Positions 1-6,993 of a stretch of DNA of 9,293 nt are shown here, in pieces. This DNA is from Prevotellaceae bacterium (lineage in GTDB: Bacteria; Bacteroidota; Bacteroidia; Bacteroidales; UBA932), in NCBI GenBank assembly GCA_031289995.1, contig JAITOI010000114.1, positions 1 to 9,293 on the forward strand, written 5' to 3'. The notes beneath the pieces were generated by a model. That model was not told the DNA's origin. It was given only the letters and a program-made list of their open reading frames with translations, and did not search any database. The position numbers were made by a program, and so were the translations under genes. Every line of letters begins with the position of its first letter. Position 1 is the stretch's first letter.

Positions 1-5
1 AAAAA

Positions 6-1556
6 ATGAATCAGGAAGACCTCTTCAAAAAGCTGATTGCGCACTGCAAGGAGTACGGATACATCTTTCCGTCCAGCGAAATCTACGATGGGCTTAGCGC
101 CGTGTACGATTACGGGCAGCTCGGCTCGGAGCTTAAAAACAACATCAAGCGCTACTGGTGGGACGCCATGGTGCGCCTCAACGAAAACATTGTGGGCATC
201 GACGCCGCCATCTTCATGCACCCGCGCACATGGGAGGCGTCGGGGCACGTGGGCGCGTTCAACGACCCGCTCATCGACAACCGCGACAGCAAAAAGCGCT
301 ACCGCGCCGACGTGCTCTTGGAGGAGCACCTCGCGAAGCTCGAAGAGAAGGTGGAAAAAGAGGTGGAGAAGGGGCGCAAAAAGTTTGGCGAGAATTTCGA
401 CGAAACGCAGTTTCGTGCCACCAACCCCAACGTGCAGCGCAACCTCGTCAAGGCTGATGAGGTGAGGAAACGCATGGTGGACGCGCTCACCAAAAGCGAC
501 CTCGAAGCCTTGCGCCAGCTCATACTCGACTGCGAAATTGTGTGCCCCGTTTCCGGCTCGCGTAGCTGGACGGAGGTGCGACAGTTCAACCTGATGTTCG
601 AAACCAAACTCGGCTCGGTGAGCGACGAGGCGAACACCATCTACCTGCGGCCCGAAACGGCGCAGGGTATTTTCGTCAACTTCCTCAACGTGCAAAAGAC
701 GGGCAGGATGAAGGTGCCGTTTGGCATTGCGCAAATCGGCAAGGCGTTTCGCAACGAAATTGTGGCGCGACAGTTCATCTTCCGTATGCGCGAATTTGAG
801 CAGATGGAGATGCAATATTTTGTTCGTCCGGGCGAGGAGCTGAAATGGTTTGAGCAGTGGAAGGCCGCACGCCTGCGCTGGCACCTGGCGCTGGGAATGG
901 GCGCCGAAAACTACCGCTTTCACCCGCACGACAAGCTGGCGCACTACGCCAACGCCGCCTGCGACATTGAGTTTCAGTTCCCGTTTGGCTTCAAGGAGCT
1001 CGAAGGCATCCATTCGCGCACAGACTTTGACTTGGGCAACCACGCCAAATTTTCGGGCAAAAAAATTCAGTACTTCGACCCCGAAACCAGCGAAAGCTAC
1101 ACGCCCTACGTGATTGAAACTTCCATCGGCGTTGACCGCACGGTGCTGGCGGTGCTCTCGCATTCGTACGCCGAAGAGAAGGTTCAGAAGGACGGAGAGG
1201 AGGGCGGAGAGCGAGTGGTGCTGCGGCTTCCCGCGGCGCTGGCGCCTACCAAGCTGGCGATTTTACCGCTGGTAAAAAAGGACGGATTGCCCGACAAAGC
1301 GCGCGAAATATTGGCCACACTCAAGTACGACTTCAGCGTTCAGTACGACGAAAAGGATAGCATCGGCAAGCGCTACCGCCGCCAAGATGCGATTGGCACG
1401 CCGTTCTGCGTAACCGTTGACCACCAAAGCTTGGACGACGATACCGTTACCATTCGCCACCGCGACACGATGGAGCAGGAGCGCGTCAGCATTGCTTCGC
1501 TGCACGGAATAATGGACGAAAAGGTGAGCATGCGAACGCTGCTGAAGCAGCTGTAA
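6..1556 (+). CDS. glyS: Glycyl-tRNA synthetase, single-chain class II type
   Basis: This cytoplasmic enzyme charges tRNA-Gly with glycine using ATP. The 516-residue protein is the homodimeric type (as in Thermus and eukaryotes), not the bacterial alpha/beta type. Visible landmarks: an N-terminal segment with YGYIFPSSEIY and YDYGQLGSELK (residues 18-44); a charged insertion at about 105-160; the glycine-pocket stretch LRPETAQGIFVNF at 214-226; class II motif 2 from FRNE (248) to REFEQME (262-268); motif 3 ETSIGVDR at 371-378; and a C-terminal anticodon-binding domain from about 412 (LAPTKLAILPLVKKDG) to the end. Length is normal for the family, so the gene looks complete. The start is ATG at 6, with only AAAAA before it and no Shine-Dalgarno sequence; upstream DNA is outside the window. 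The ABC-F gene follows after 19 bases, so co-transcription is likely. Identification is by family motifs and is very secure. Confidence 0.97.
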   Translation: MNQEDLFKKLIAHCKEYGYIFPSSEIYDGLSAVYDYGQLGSELKNNIKRYWWDAMVRLNENIVGIDAAIFMHPRTWEASGHVGAFNDPLIDNRDSKKRYRADVLLEEHLAKLEEKVEKEVEKGRKKFGENFDETQFRATNPNVQRNLVKADEVRKRMVDALTKSDLEALRQLILDCEIVCPVSGSRSWTEVRQFNLMFETKLGSVSDEANTIYLRPETAQGIFVNFLNVQKTGRMKVPFGIAQIGKAFRNEIVARQFIFRMREFEQMEMQYFVRPGEELKWFEQWKAARLRWHLALGMGAENYRFHPHDKLAHYANAACDIEFQFPFGFKELEGIHSRTDFDLGNHAKFSGKKIQYFDPETSESYTPYVIETSIGVDRTVLAVLSHSYAEEKVQKDGEEGGERVVLRLPAALAPTKLAILPLVKKDGLPDKAREILATLKYDFSVQYDEKDSIGKRYRRQDAIGTPFCVTVDHQSLDDDTVTIRHRDTMEQERVSIASLHGIMDEKVSMRTLLKQL

Positions 1557-1575
1557 ATTTCAAGAAAAAAAGCAC

Positions 1576-3564
1576 GTGGTTTCAATCAGCAATCTCAACG
1601 TATCCTTCAACGGCACCTCGCTCTTCGACGGCGTTACCTTTATGGTCAACGAGCGCGACCGCATTGGGCTGGTGGGCAAAAATGGAGCAGGCAAATCGAC
1701 CCTGCTCAAAATCATCAAGGGCGTGCAGGAGCCTACCAGCGGGCAAGTCGCCCTGCCCGACAACATTGAAGTGGGCTACCTGCCGCAGATAATGAAGGTG
1801 AGCGACGGGCGCACTGTGCTCGACGAAACCCTCCGCGCATTCGAGCACCTGCAGCTGCTGGAGCAACGGCTGGAGCGCATTCAGCGCGAGCTCGCCGAGC
1901 GCACCGACTACGAAAGCGACAGCTACTCCAACCTCATCGTGAAGCTCACCGATGCCACCGACCGCTACCACCTGCTGGGCGGCGACAACCGCGAGGGCGA
2001 AGCCGAAAAAGCCTTGCTGGGATTGGGTTTCAGGCGAAGCGACTTTGCGCGCTCCACCGGCGAATTTAGCGGCGGATGGCGTATGCGCATCGAGCTGGCA
2101 AAGATTTTGCTTCAGCGCCCCGACCTGATTTTGCTCGACGAACCTACGAACCACCTCGACATTGAGAGCATTCAGTGGCTCGAAGACTACCTCAAAACCT
2201 ACCCGGGCGCAGTCATCCTCATCTCGCACGACCGCGCCTTTCTCGACGCCGTAACCAACCGCACCATCGAGCTGCTGCTGGGCAAGGCGTACGACTACAA
2301 CGTGCCCTACTCCAAGTACGTGGTGCTGCGCCGCGAAAGGCGCGAGCAGCAGCTGGCAGCCTACCGCAACCAGCAAAAAACAATCGAAAAAACCGAGGAA
2401 TTTATCGAGCGCTTTCGCTACAAGGCAACCAAGTCGAACCAGGTACAGAGCCGCATTAAGCAGCTCGAAAAAATTGAGCGCATCGAAATAGATGATGAGG
2501 ACACGGCCTCGCTCAACATCAAATTTCCGCCCGCTCCACGCTCCGGAAACGTGGTGTACGTTGGCAAAGAGGTGAGCAAACAGTTTGACGAAAAGCTCAT
2601 CTTCGCCCAGGCCAACATCAGCATCGAGCGCGGCGAGCGCCTGGCGTTTGTGGGGCGCAACGGCGAAGGCAAAACCACCATGAGCCGCATCATTGTTGGG
2701 CAGCTGCCGTGCAGCAGCGGCGAAAGCGCGGTGGGGCACAACGTCAACATTGGCTACTACGCGCAAAACCAGGACGACCTGATGGACGGCGATTTCACCG
2801 TGTACGACACGCTTGAGCGCGTTGCCACAGGCGAGGTGCGCACAAAGCTTCGCGACATTCTCGGCGCGTTTCTTTTTCGCGGCGAAGACATCGATAAAAA
2901 AGTGCGCGTGCTGAGCGGCGGCGAGCGCTCGCGCCTTGCCATGGCGCGGCTTATGCTTGAGCCGTACAACCTCCTCGTGCTCGACGAACCCACCAACCAC
3001 ATGGACATGCGCTCGAAAGATATTCTCAAAAACGCGCTGCTGAAGTACGATGGCACGCTGCTTGTGGTGTCGCACGACCGCGAATTTCTCGATGGTTTGG
3101 TGGATAAAATTTATGAGTTCACCGACGGCAAAGTACGCGAGCATTTAGGCGGTATTTGGGAGTTCTTGCGCCGCAAAAAGATGGAGTCGATGCGCGAGCT
3201 GGAGGCGGCTAACAGCAAGCCTTTGCCTGCCATCAACGCGCCTGCGCAGGCAAGTAAATTTGCCGAAAAAGCTAAGGAAAAAGCTAAGGAAAAAGTTGCC
3301 GAAAAACCGTCGCAAAGCGAGGCCGCAAAAGCCTCCCAGCTATCGTATGCCGAGAAGAAAGAGCAGGACAAGCAGCGTCGCAAAGTGGAGAAGCAGCGCG
3401 AAGAATTGGAGAAACAAATTGAAGCCTGCGACGCCGAAATATCCTCCATGGACGCCGCCCTAAGCGACACTCCAAGCCTTGCCACGCCTGAGTTTTTCGA
3501 GCAGTACAACGCCGTAAAAAAACGGCAGGAAGAGCTGATGTGGACGTGGGGAAATTTGATTTGA
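1576..3564 (+). CDS. ABC-F family ATPase, translation factor-like (GTG start)
   Basis: A soluble protein with two tandem ATP-binding cassettes and no membrane segment, the ABC-F layout; family members act at the ribosomal E site rather than as transporters. Cassette 1: Walker A GKNGAGKS (34-41), signature FSGG (164-167) in place of LSGG, Walker B ILLDEP with Glu189, H-loop His218. The inter-domain linker (about 245-305, rich in Arg, Lys, Gln and Glu) corresponds to the P-site tRNA interaction region. Cassette 2: Walker A GRNGEGKT (360-367), LSGGE (446-450), Walker B VLDEP with Glu471, and SHDRE near 499. The tail has a low-complexity AEKAKEKAKEK segment (563-573) and then a probable coiled coil (590-655), as in YdiF/YheS/Uup-like members. 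GTG at 1576 is chosen because it gives the usual family start (MVSISNLNVSF); the next Met, residue 23, would remove the first strand of the cassette. Both sites look able to hydrolyse ATP. A role in antibiotic protection cannot be told from a housekeeping role here; a position behind glyS favours housekeeping. Confidence 0.93.
   Translation: MVSISNLNVSFNGTSLFDGVTFMVNERDRIGLVGKNGAGKSTLLKIIKGVQEPTSGQVALPDNIEVGYLPQIMKVSDGRTVLDETLRAFEHLQLLEQRLERIQRELAERTDYESDSYSNLIVKLTDATDRYHLLGGDNREGEAEKALLGLGFRRSDFARSTGEFSGGWRMRIELAKILLQRPDLILLDEPTNHLDIESIQWLEDYLKTYPGAVILISHDRAFLDAVTNRTIELLLGKAYDYNVPYSKYVVLRRERREQQLAAYRNQQKTIEKTEEFIERFRYKATKSNQVQSRIKQLEKIERIEIDDEDTASLNIKFPPAPRSGNVVYVGKEVSKQFDEKLIFAQANISIERGERLAFVGRNGEGKTTMSRIIVGQLPCSSGESAVGHNVNIGYYAQNQDDLMDGDFTVYDTLERVATGEVRTKLRDILGAFLFRGEDIDKKVRVLSGGERSRLAMARLMLEPYNLLVLDEPTNHMDMRSKDILKNALLKYDGTLLVVSHDREFLDGLVDKIYEFTDGKVREHLGGIWEFLRRKKMESMRELEAANSKPLPAINAPAQASKFAEKAKEKAKEKVAEKPSQSEAAKASQLSYAEKKEQDKQRRKVEKQREELEKQIEACDAEISSMDAALSDTPSLATPEFFEQYNAVKKRQEELMWTWGNLI
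3271..3294 (+). repeat. Two exact 12-bp tandem copies inside the ABC-F gene
   Basis: GCTAAGGAAAAA occurs twice in a row and encodes AKEK-AKEK in the hydrophilic linker before the C-terminal coiled coil of the ABC-F protein. Because the unit is a multiple of three, gain or loss of a copy would keep the reading frame. It is seen directly; any functional meaning is unknown. Confidence 0.7.
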
Positions 3565-3594
3565 AATCGCTGCCTGCCTCACCTCATGTTGCAC

Positions 3595-3634
3595 AAAAAA
3601 CCTCCCTCGCATTACAGCGAGGGAGGTTTTTTTT
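3595..3634. terminator. Bidirectional intrinsic terminator between ABC-F and rpsA
   Basis: A perfect 10-bp GC-rich stem (CCTCCCTCGC at 3601-3610 with GCGAGGGAGG at 3617-3626) closes a 6-base loop, ATTACA. Six A residues precede it (3595-3600) and eight T residues follow (3627-3634), so on either strand the hairpin is followed by a U run. It lies 30 bases after the ABC-F stop codon and 22 bases beyond the rpsA stop on the other strand, exactly where a shared terminator for converging genes is expected. Pairing of the A and T runs could lengthen the stem to 16 bp. Confidence 0.95.
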
Positions 3635-3656
3635 CGCGCCATTTTCAGCGCCGCTA

Positions 3657-5714
3657 CTACGCTTGCGGTGCTTCTTCGGCAGGCTCAACAATCGGTTCTG
3701 CTTCGGCAACCGGCTCTGCAATCGGTTCGACTTCTGCAACCGGCTCAGCAACCGGTTCTGCTTCGGCAACCGGCTCTGCAATTGGTTCTACAACCGGCTC
3801 TGCAATCGCCACAGCTTGTTCGGCAGAAGGTTCATCCAGCTCGTTGCGAAGGGCAAGAAGCCCTTCAAGGTCGCCAAGGGTGGACTTTTCGAGCGAGGCG
3901 CTCACCTTCTGCATCCCTTGCTGCGCAATTTCGGTCTCCTCCTTGCGGATGGCCTCATCGCTGTCGCGTCGCGCGTCCTCAAAGGTGCGGCTGTGCGAAA
4001 GCAGTATGCGCTTCGAGGTTTTGTTGAACTCCAGCACCTTGAAGGGCAACCTCTCGTCCACCTTGGCGGGCAAGCCGTTTTCCTTCGCGAGATGCTTGGG
4101 CGTTACGAAGCCTTCGACGCCGTACTGTAGCGCCACACGTGCACCCTTGTCCATGATCTCAACAATGGTACCCTCGTGGATGCTGTCGATGGTGAAGATG
4201 GATTCAAACACGTCCCAGGGATTCTCCTCAACCTGCTTGTGGCCGAGGCTCAGCCTGCGGTTGGCCTTGTCGATGTCGATCACCACAACTTCGAGCATTG
4301 CGCCAATTTGCGTAAACTCGTTGGGGTGCTTGATGCGCTTGGTCCAGCTCAAATCGCTGATGTGCACAAGGCCATCGACGCCCTCCTCAATCTCAACAAA
4401 TACGCCGAAATTGGTGAAGTTGCGCACCCTTGCTTGGTGGTGCGAGCCGGCGGGATACTTGTACTCGATATTCTCCCAGGGGTCAGGTTTGAGCTGCTTG
4501 ATGCCCAGCGACATTTTGCGCTCATCCTTGTCGAGAGTAAGGATGACGGCATCCACCTCGTCGCCCACTCTGAGGAAGTCCTGTGCGCTACGCAGGTGCT
4601 GCGACCACGACATTTCGGACACGTGAATCAAGCCCTCTACGCCCGGCGCAATTTCTACAAACGCGCCGTAGTCGGCCATGACCACCACCTTGCCGTGCAG
4701 CTTGTCGCCCACCTTGAGGTTGGAGTCGAGCGAGTCCCAGGGATGCGGGGTGAGCTGCTTCAGGCCAAGCGCGATGCGCTTTTTGGTTTCGTCGTAGTCG
4801 AGGATAACCACGTTGAGCTTTTGGTCGAGCTGCACCACCTCTTCGGGATGCGACACGCGACCCCAGCTCAGGTCGGTGATGTGGATGAGGCCATCGACGC
4901 CGCCAAGGTCAATGAACACGCCGTACGAGGTGATGTTCTTGACGGTGCCTTCGAGCACCTGTCCCTTCTCGAGCTTGGCGATGATGGCGGCCTTTTGCTC
5001 CTCGAGTTCGGCCTCGATGAGCACCTTGTGCGACACTACCACGTTGCGAAATTCGGGGTTGATTTTAACGACCTTGAACTCCATATTTTTGCCCACAAAC
5101 ATGTCGTAATCGCGAATGGGCTTCACGTCAATCTGCGAGCCGGGCAGGAAGGCCTCGATGCCAAACACGTCAACAATCATACCACCTTTGGTGCGACACT
5201 TGATGTAGCCCTTGATGATTTCGTTGTTGTTGAGCGCCTCGTTCACCCTGTCCCACGAACGCAGCATTCGCGCCTGCTTGTGCGACAGCAGCAGCTGGCC
5301 TTTTTTGTCCTCAGTGCTCTCCACGTACACTTCGATGGTGTCGCCCACCGTGATGTCGGGGTTGTAGCGAAATTCGTTGATGTTGATAACGCCTTCGCTC
5401 TTGTAGCCAATGTTCACCACCGCCTCGCGCTTGTTGAGCGCAAGGATTGTACCATCGATAATTTCGCCGGTACCCACCTTCGAAAGAGTATCGGTGTATT
5501 TTTTTGTAATGGCAGATTTGTCGGCGTCGTACAAATCTTTTTCGTTCTCAAAAGAGTCCCAATCAAAGGTGTTGGGGTCGGCGGAGGCGTTGACCTCAAC
5601 CGCGCTGGGACGTATGTCCACAGCCTCATCCAAAAAATCCTGTGCCGATTCCTTTTCGGCTTCTACAAGAAGCTGTTCGGCCTCCTGCGTGTCTTCGTCG
5701 CGTTTTTCTTTCAT
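3657..5714 (-). CDS. rpsA: 30S ribosomal protein S1
   Basis: The protein binds mRNA on the small ribosomal subunit and helps start translation, which matters in a phylum where Shine-Dalgarno pairing is little used. The 685 residues contain an acidic N-terminal extension (1-80) and six S1-type OB-fold repeats at about 82-146, 165-231, 252-320, 337-407, 422-494 and 511-576. Typical S1 motifs recur: YGVFIDLGGVDGLIHITDLSW (third repeat, from 264), YGAFVEIAPGVEGLIHVSEMSW (fourth), FGVFVEIEEGVDGLVHISDLSW (fifth). Repeats 1 and 2 are more divergent, as usual for the ribosome-binding half. After about 577 there is a charged helix, and residues 639-685 form a low-complexity Glu/Pro/Ala/Val tail written by a tandem DNA repeat, making the protein longer than the roughly 560-residue E. 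coli S1. ATG at 5714 is the start; no Shine-Dalgarno sequence precedes it. The gene converges on the ABC-F gene and diverges from the GH5 gene. Stop codon is TAG. Confidence 0.96.
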   Translation of the reverse strand: MKEKRDEDTQEAEQLLVEAEKESAQDFLDEAVDIRPSAVEVNASADPNTFDWDSFENEKDLYDADKSAITKKYTDTLSKVGTGEIIDGTILALNKREAVVNIGYKSEGVININEFRYNPDITVGDTIEVYVESTEDKKGQLLLSHKQARMLRSWDRVNEALNNNEIIKGYIKCRTKGGMIVDVFGIEAFLPGSQIDVKPIRDYDMFVGKNMEFKVVKINPEFRNVVVSHKVLIEAELEEQKAAIIAKLEKGQVLEGTVKNITSYGVFIDLGGVDGLIHITDLSWGRVSHPEEVVQLDQKLNVVILDYDETKKRIALGLKQLTPHPWDSLDSNLKVGDKLHGKVVVMADYGAFVEIAPGVEGLIHVSEMSWSQHLRSAQDFLRVGDEVDAVILTLDKDERKMSLGIKQLKPDPWENIEYKYPAGSHHQARVRNFTNFGVFVEIEEGVDGLVHISDLSWTKRIKHPNEFTQIGAMLEVVVIDIDKANRRLSLGHKQVEENPWDVFESIFTIDSIHEGTIVEIMDKGARVALQYGVEGFVTPKHLAKENGLPAKVDERLPFKVLEFNKTSKRILLSHSRTFEDARRDSDEAIRKEETEIAQQGMQKVSASLEKSTLGDLEGLLALRNELDEPSAEQAVAIAEPVVEPIAEPVAEAEPVAEPVAEVEPIAEPVAEAEPIVEPAEEAPQA
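3691..3804 (-). repeat. 30-bp tandem repeat encoding the S1 C-terminal tail
   Basis: Three 30-bp units lie head to tail at 3691-3720, 3721-3750 and 3751-3780, followed by a shortened 24-bp unit at 3781-3804. Units 1 and 3 are nearly identical, and unit 2 differs at several bases. Read on the minus strand they encode a 10-residue unit, EP(V/I)AEPVAE(A/V), three times at residues 643-672, with partial units on both sides. A weaker copy can be followed towards the stop codon (3670-3690). The unit length keeps the frame, so copy number can change without breaking rpsA. Confidence 0.9.
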
Positions 5715-5755
5715 CGCTCAAAGGGTTTAAAATGTTAGACAATATGTTCTCCAAT

Positions 5756-5771
5756 CCCCGCAAAAACGGGG
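5756..5771 (-). promoter_or_regulatory. Small hairpin near the 5' end of the rpsA transcript
   Basis: CCCCG (5756-5760) and CGGGG (5767-5771) form a 5-bp GC stem around a 6-base loop. It lies a few bases downstream (minus strand) of the predicted -7 box and about 40 bases before the rpsA start codon, so it would sit at or very near the transcript's 5' end. It could protect the mRNA or take part in feedback on S1 synthesis, but the exact transcription start is unknown and may clip the stem. No T run follows on the minus strand, so it is not a terminator. Confidence 0.4.
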
Positions 5772-5774
5772 GTG

Positions 5775-5782
5775 CAAAGGTA
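5775..5782 (-). promoter_or_regulatory. Predicted rpsA promoter, Bacteroidota -7 box
   Basis: The minus strand reads TACCTTTG, a full match to the Bacteroidota sigma-ABfr -7 consensus TAnnTTTG. A possible TTTG -33 element is at 5806-5809, but with a 23-base spacer it is further away than the usual 19-21 bases. The predicted transcript would start near 5768 and have a leader of about 55 bases before the rpsA ATG at 5714. Confidence 0.7.
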
Positions 5783-5855
5783 GGAAAAATATTTTGGTTT
5801 GTGTGCAAAATGTGGAGATTTTTTTTGGAGAGGCAATATAATTCCATGTTTCCCA

Positions 5856-5875
5856 TTGCAGATTTCAAATCGCAA
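5856..5875. promoter_or_regulatory. Near-palindrome between the divergent promoters, possible operator
   Basis: The 20 bases form an interrupted inverted repeat: TTGC, one unpaired A, GATTT, a single central C, AAATC, GCAA. Nine base pairs match with one bulged base. A one-base centre cannot form a good RNA loop, so if it functions it is more likely a DNA site for a dimeric regulator. It lies about 25 bases upstream of the predicted -33 region of the GH5 promoter. A chance palindrome in AT-rich DNA is possible. Confidence 0.3.
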
Positions 5876-5900
5876 GGCTCATAAAAATGCTGCGCGACAA

Positions 5901-5930
5901 TTGCTGTAAACTGTTTTTTTAATACCTTTG
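5901..5930 (+). promoter_or_regulatory. Predicted promoter of the GH5/CE7 gene pair
   Basis: TACCTTTG at 5923-5930 is a full match to the Bacteroidota -7 consensus TAnnTTTG, and TTG at 5901-5903 lies 19 bases upstream, the expected position of the -33 element. Transcription would start near 5937, giving a leader of about 35 bases to the ATG at 5971. The strand and spacing both point at the GH5 gene. The rest of the 5715-5970 gap holds the rpsA promoter, the leader hairpin and the near-palindrome; I see no gene in it. Confidence 0.75.
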
Positions 5931-5970
5931 CGCCGCAAATAAAAATCAAATTCATAAACATTATTCTCGT

Positions 5971-6951
5971 ATGAAAAAACAACTTTTCAATCTCGCAATG
6001 GCTGTGGCAGCCACGCTTACGGTGGCTGCGTGTGGCTCCAACGTTACGGTTGTGAACCACGGCATAGTATCAAAAATTGGCCGCCTGTCGGTGAATGGCA
6101 CCGCGCTGGTCAACGAAAATGGCGACACGGTGGTGCTGCAAGGCGTGAGCTTCGGATGGCACAACTGGTGGCCGCAGTACTACAACAAGACCACCGTGGC
6201 CTGGCTAACCTCCGACTGGAAGGCGCAGGCATTGCGCGTGGCTATTGGCGTTGAGCCTACCGGCGGCTACATCGAGAACCCGCTGTTCGCGCTCAAGTGC
6301 GCCACCGATGTCATCGACGCCTGCATCGAAAACGACCTCTACGTCTACGTTGACTGGCACGCGCACGGCGTGCACCGCAGGGAGGCGAAAGATTTTTTCA
6401 CCACCATCCTCAACAAGTACAAGGGCGTGCCCAACATCATCTACGAAATTTTCAACGAGCCTGACTACCTCACGTGGGACGAGGTGAAGGAGTACTCCGA
6501 AGAGCTGATTCGCCACATCCGCGCCACCGACCCAAGCGCCATCATCGTTGTCGGCAACCCGCACTGGGACCAAGATTTGCACGTTGTGGCCGACAACCCA
6601 ATTCTTGGACAAACCAACATCATGTACGCGCTGCACTTCTACGCCGCCACGCACAAGGAGGAGCTGCGCAGCCGCTGCGAATACGCGCTCAGCAAGGGCA
6701 TACCCATCATCGTGTCGGAGTGCGCCAGCATGGAGTCGAGCGGCAACGGCGACATCGACGAGGCCTCGTGGCAGCAGTGGACGGAGTGGATGGACAAGCA
6801 CAAGCTGAGCCGCATGTTTTGGTCGCTGGCGAACAAAGACGAGACCTGCTCGATGATTAAAGCAGGCGTTGAGGAGGTGAGCGGCTGGCGCGAAGTAGAC
6901 CTCAAAAACTGGGGCGTTGCCGCAAGGAATACGCTACGCGCAGCGAAGTAG
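5971..6951 (+). CDS. GH5 endoglucanase-like glycoside hydrolase, lipoprotein (subfamily GH5_2 likely)
   Basis: A predicted retaining endo-beta-1,4-glucanase or related glycan hydrolase, exported and lipid-anchored. The 326-residue protein starts MKKQLF and has a short hydrophobic stretch ending in a lipobox VAAC, so Cys21 is the probable lipidated residue. Residues 34-326 form a single (beta/alpha)8 catalytic domain: RLSVNGTALVNENGD and LQGVSFGWHNWW (38-67), conserved Arg89, VDWHAH (127-132), the acid/base Glu163 in IFNEP, His222 and Tyr224 in ALHFYA, the nucleophile Glu250 in IIVSEC, and FWSLANKDE (283-291), a hallmark of the GH5_2 group. No carbohydrate-binding module or dockerin is attached, and the length equals one catalytic domain. 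ATG at 5971 is 40 bases after a perfect -7 box. The CE7 gene follows after 42 bases on the same strand, so the two are probably one operon. Family is secure; the exact substrate (cellulose, mixed-linkage glucan or other) is not readable from sequence. Confidence 0.9.
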   Translation: MKKQLFNLAMAVAATLTVAACGSNVTVVNHGIVSKIGRLSVNGTALVNENGDTVVLQGVSFGWHNWWPQYYNKTTVAWLTSDWKAQALRVAIGVEPTGGYIENPLFALKCATDVIDACIENDLYVYVDWHAHGVHRREAKDFFTTILNKYKGVPNIIYEIFNEPDYLTWDEVKEYSEELIRHIRATDPSAIIVVGNPHWDQDLHVVADNPILGQTNIMYALHFYAATHKEELRSRCEYALSKGIPIIVSECASMESSGNGDIDEASWQQWTEWMDKHKLSRMFWSLANKDETCSMIKAGVEEVSGWREVDLKNWGVAARNTLRAAK

Positions 6952-6993
6952 CACACCTCTTATCCTACCCTCTGAAATTTGAAAATTGAAATC

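Noticed and set aside
1582..3144. Long minus-strand open frame (520 codons) opposite the ABC-F gene
   Set aside because: It is a shadow of the GC-rich codon use of the plus-strand gene: composition is skewed to Ala, Val, His and Leu, no family motif is visible, and the plus frame has all ABC-F motifs.
3586..4626. Plus-strand Ser/Thr/Gly-rich open frame with a GSASATGSAIGS pattern
   Set aside because: The repetitive look comes from the antisense of the S1 tail repeat; the frame also runs through the terminator hairpin.
4176..5738. Plus-strand open frame (520 codons) opposite rpsA
   Set aside because: It is an antisense shadow rich in Val, His and Leu repeats mirroring the S1 motifs; the minus-strand S1 gene explains the DNA.
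5626..6060. Minus-strand 144-codon frame across the rpsA-GH5 spacer
   Set aside because: It overlaps the start of rpsA, both promoters and the GH5 signal peptide region in the wrong frame, and shows no family resemblance.
6979..6993. TTG at 6979 as the start of the esterase
   Set aside because: It adds MKIEI before a typical lipoprotein signal; ATG at 6994 gives the usual short MKK start and needs no rare start codon.
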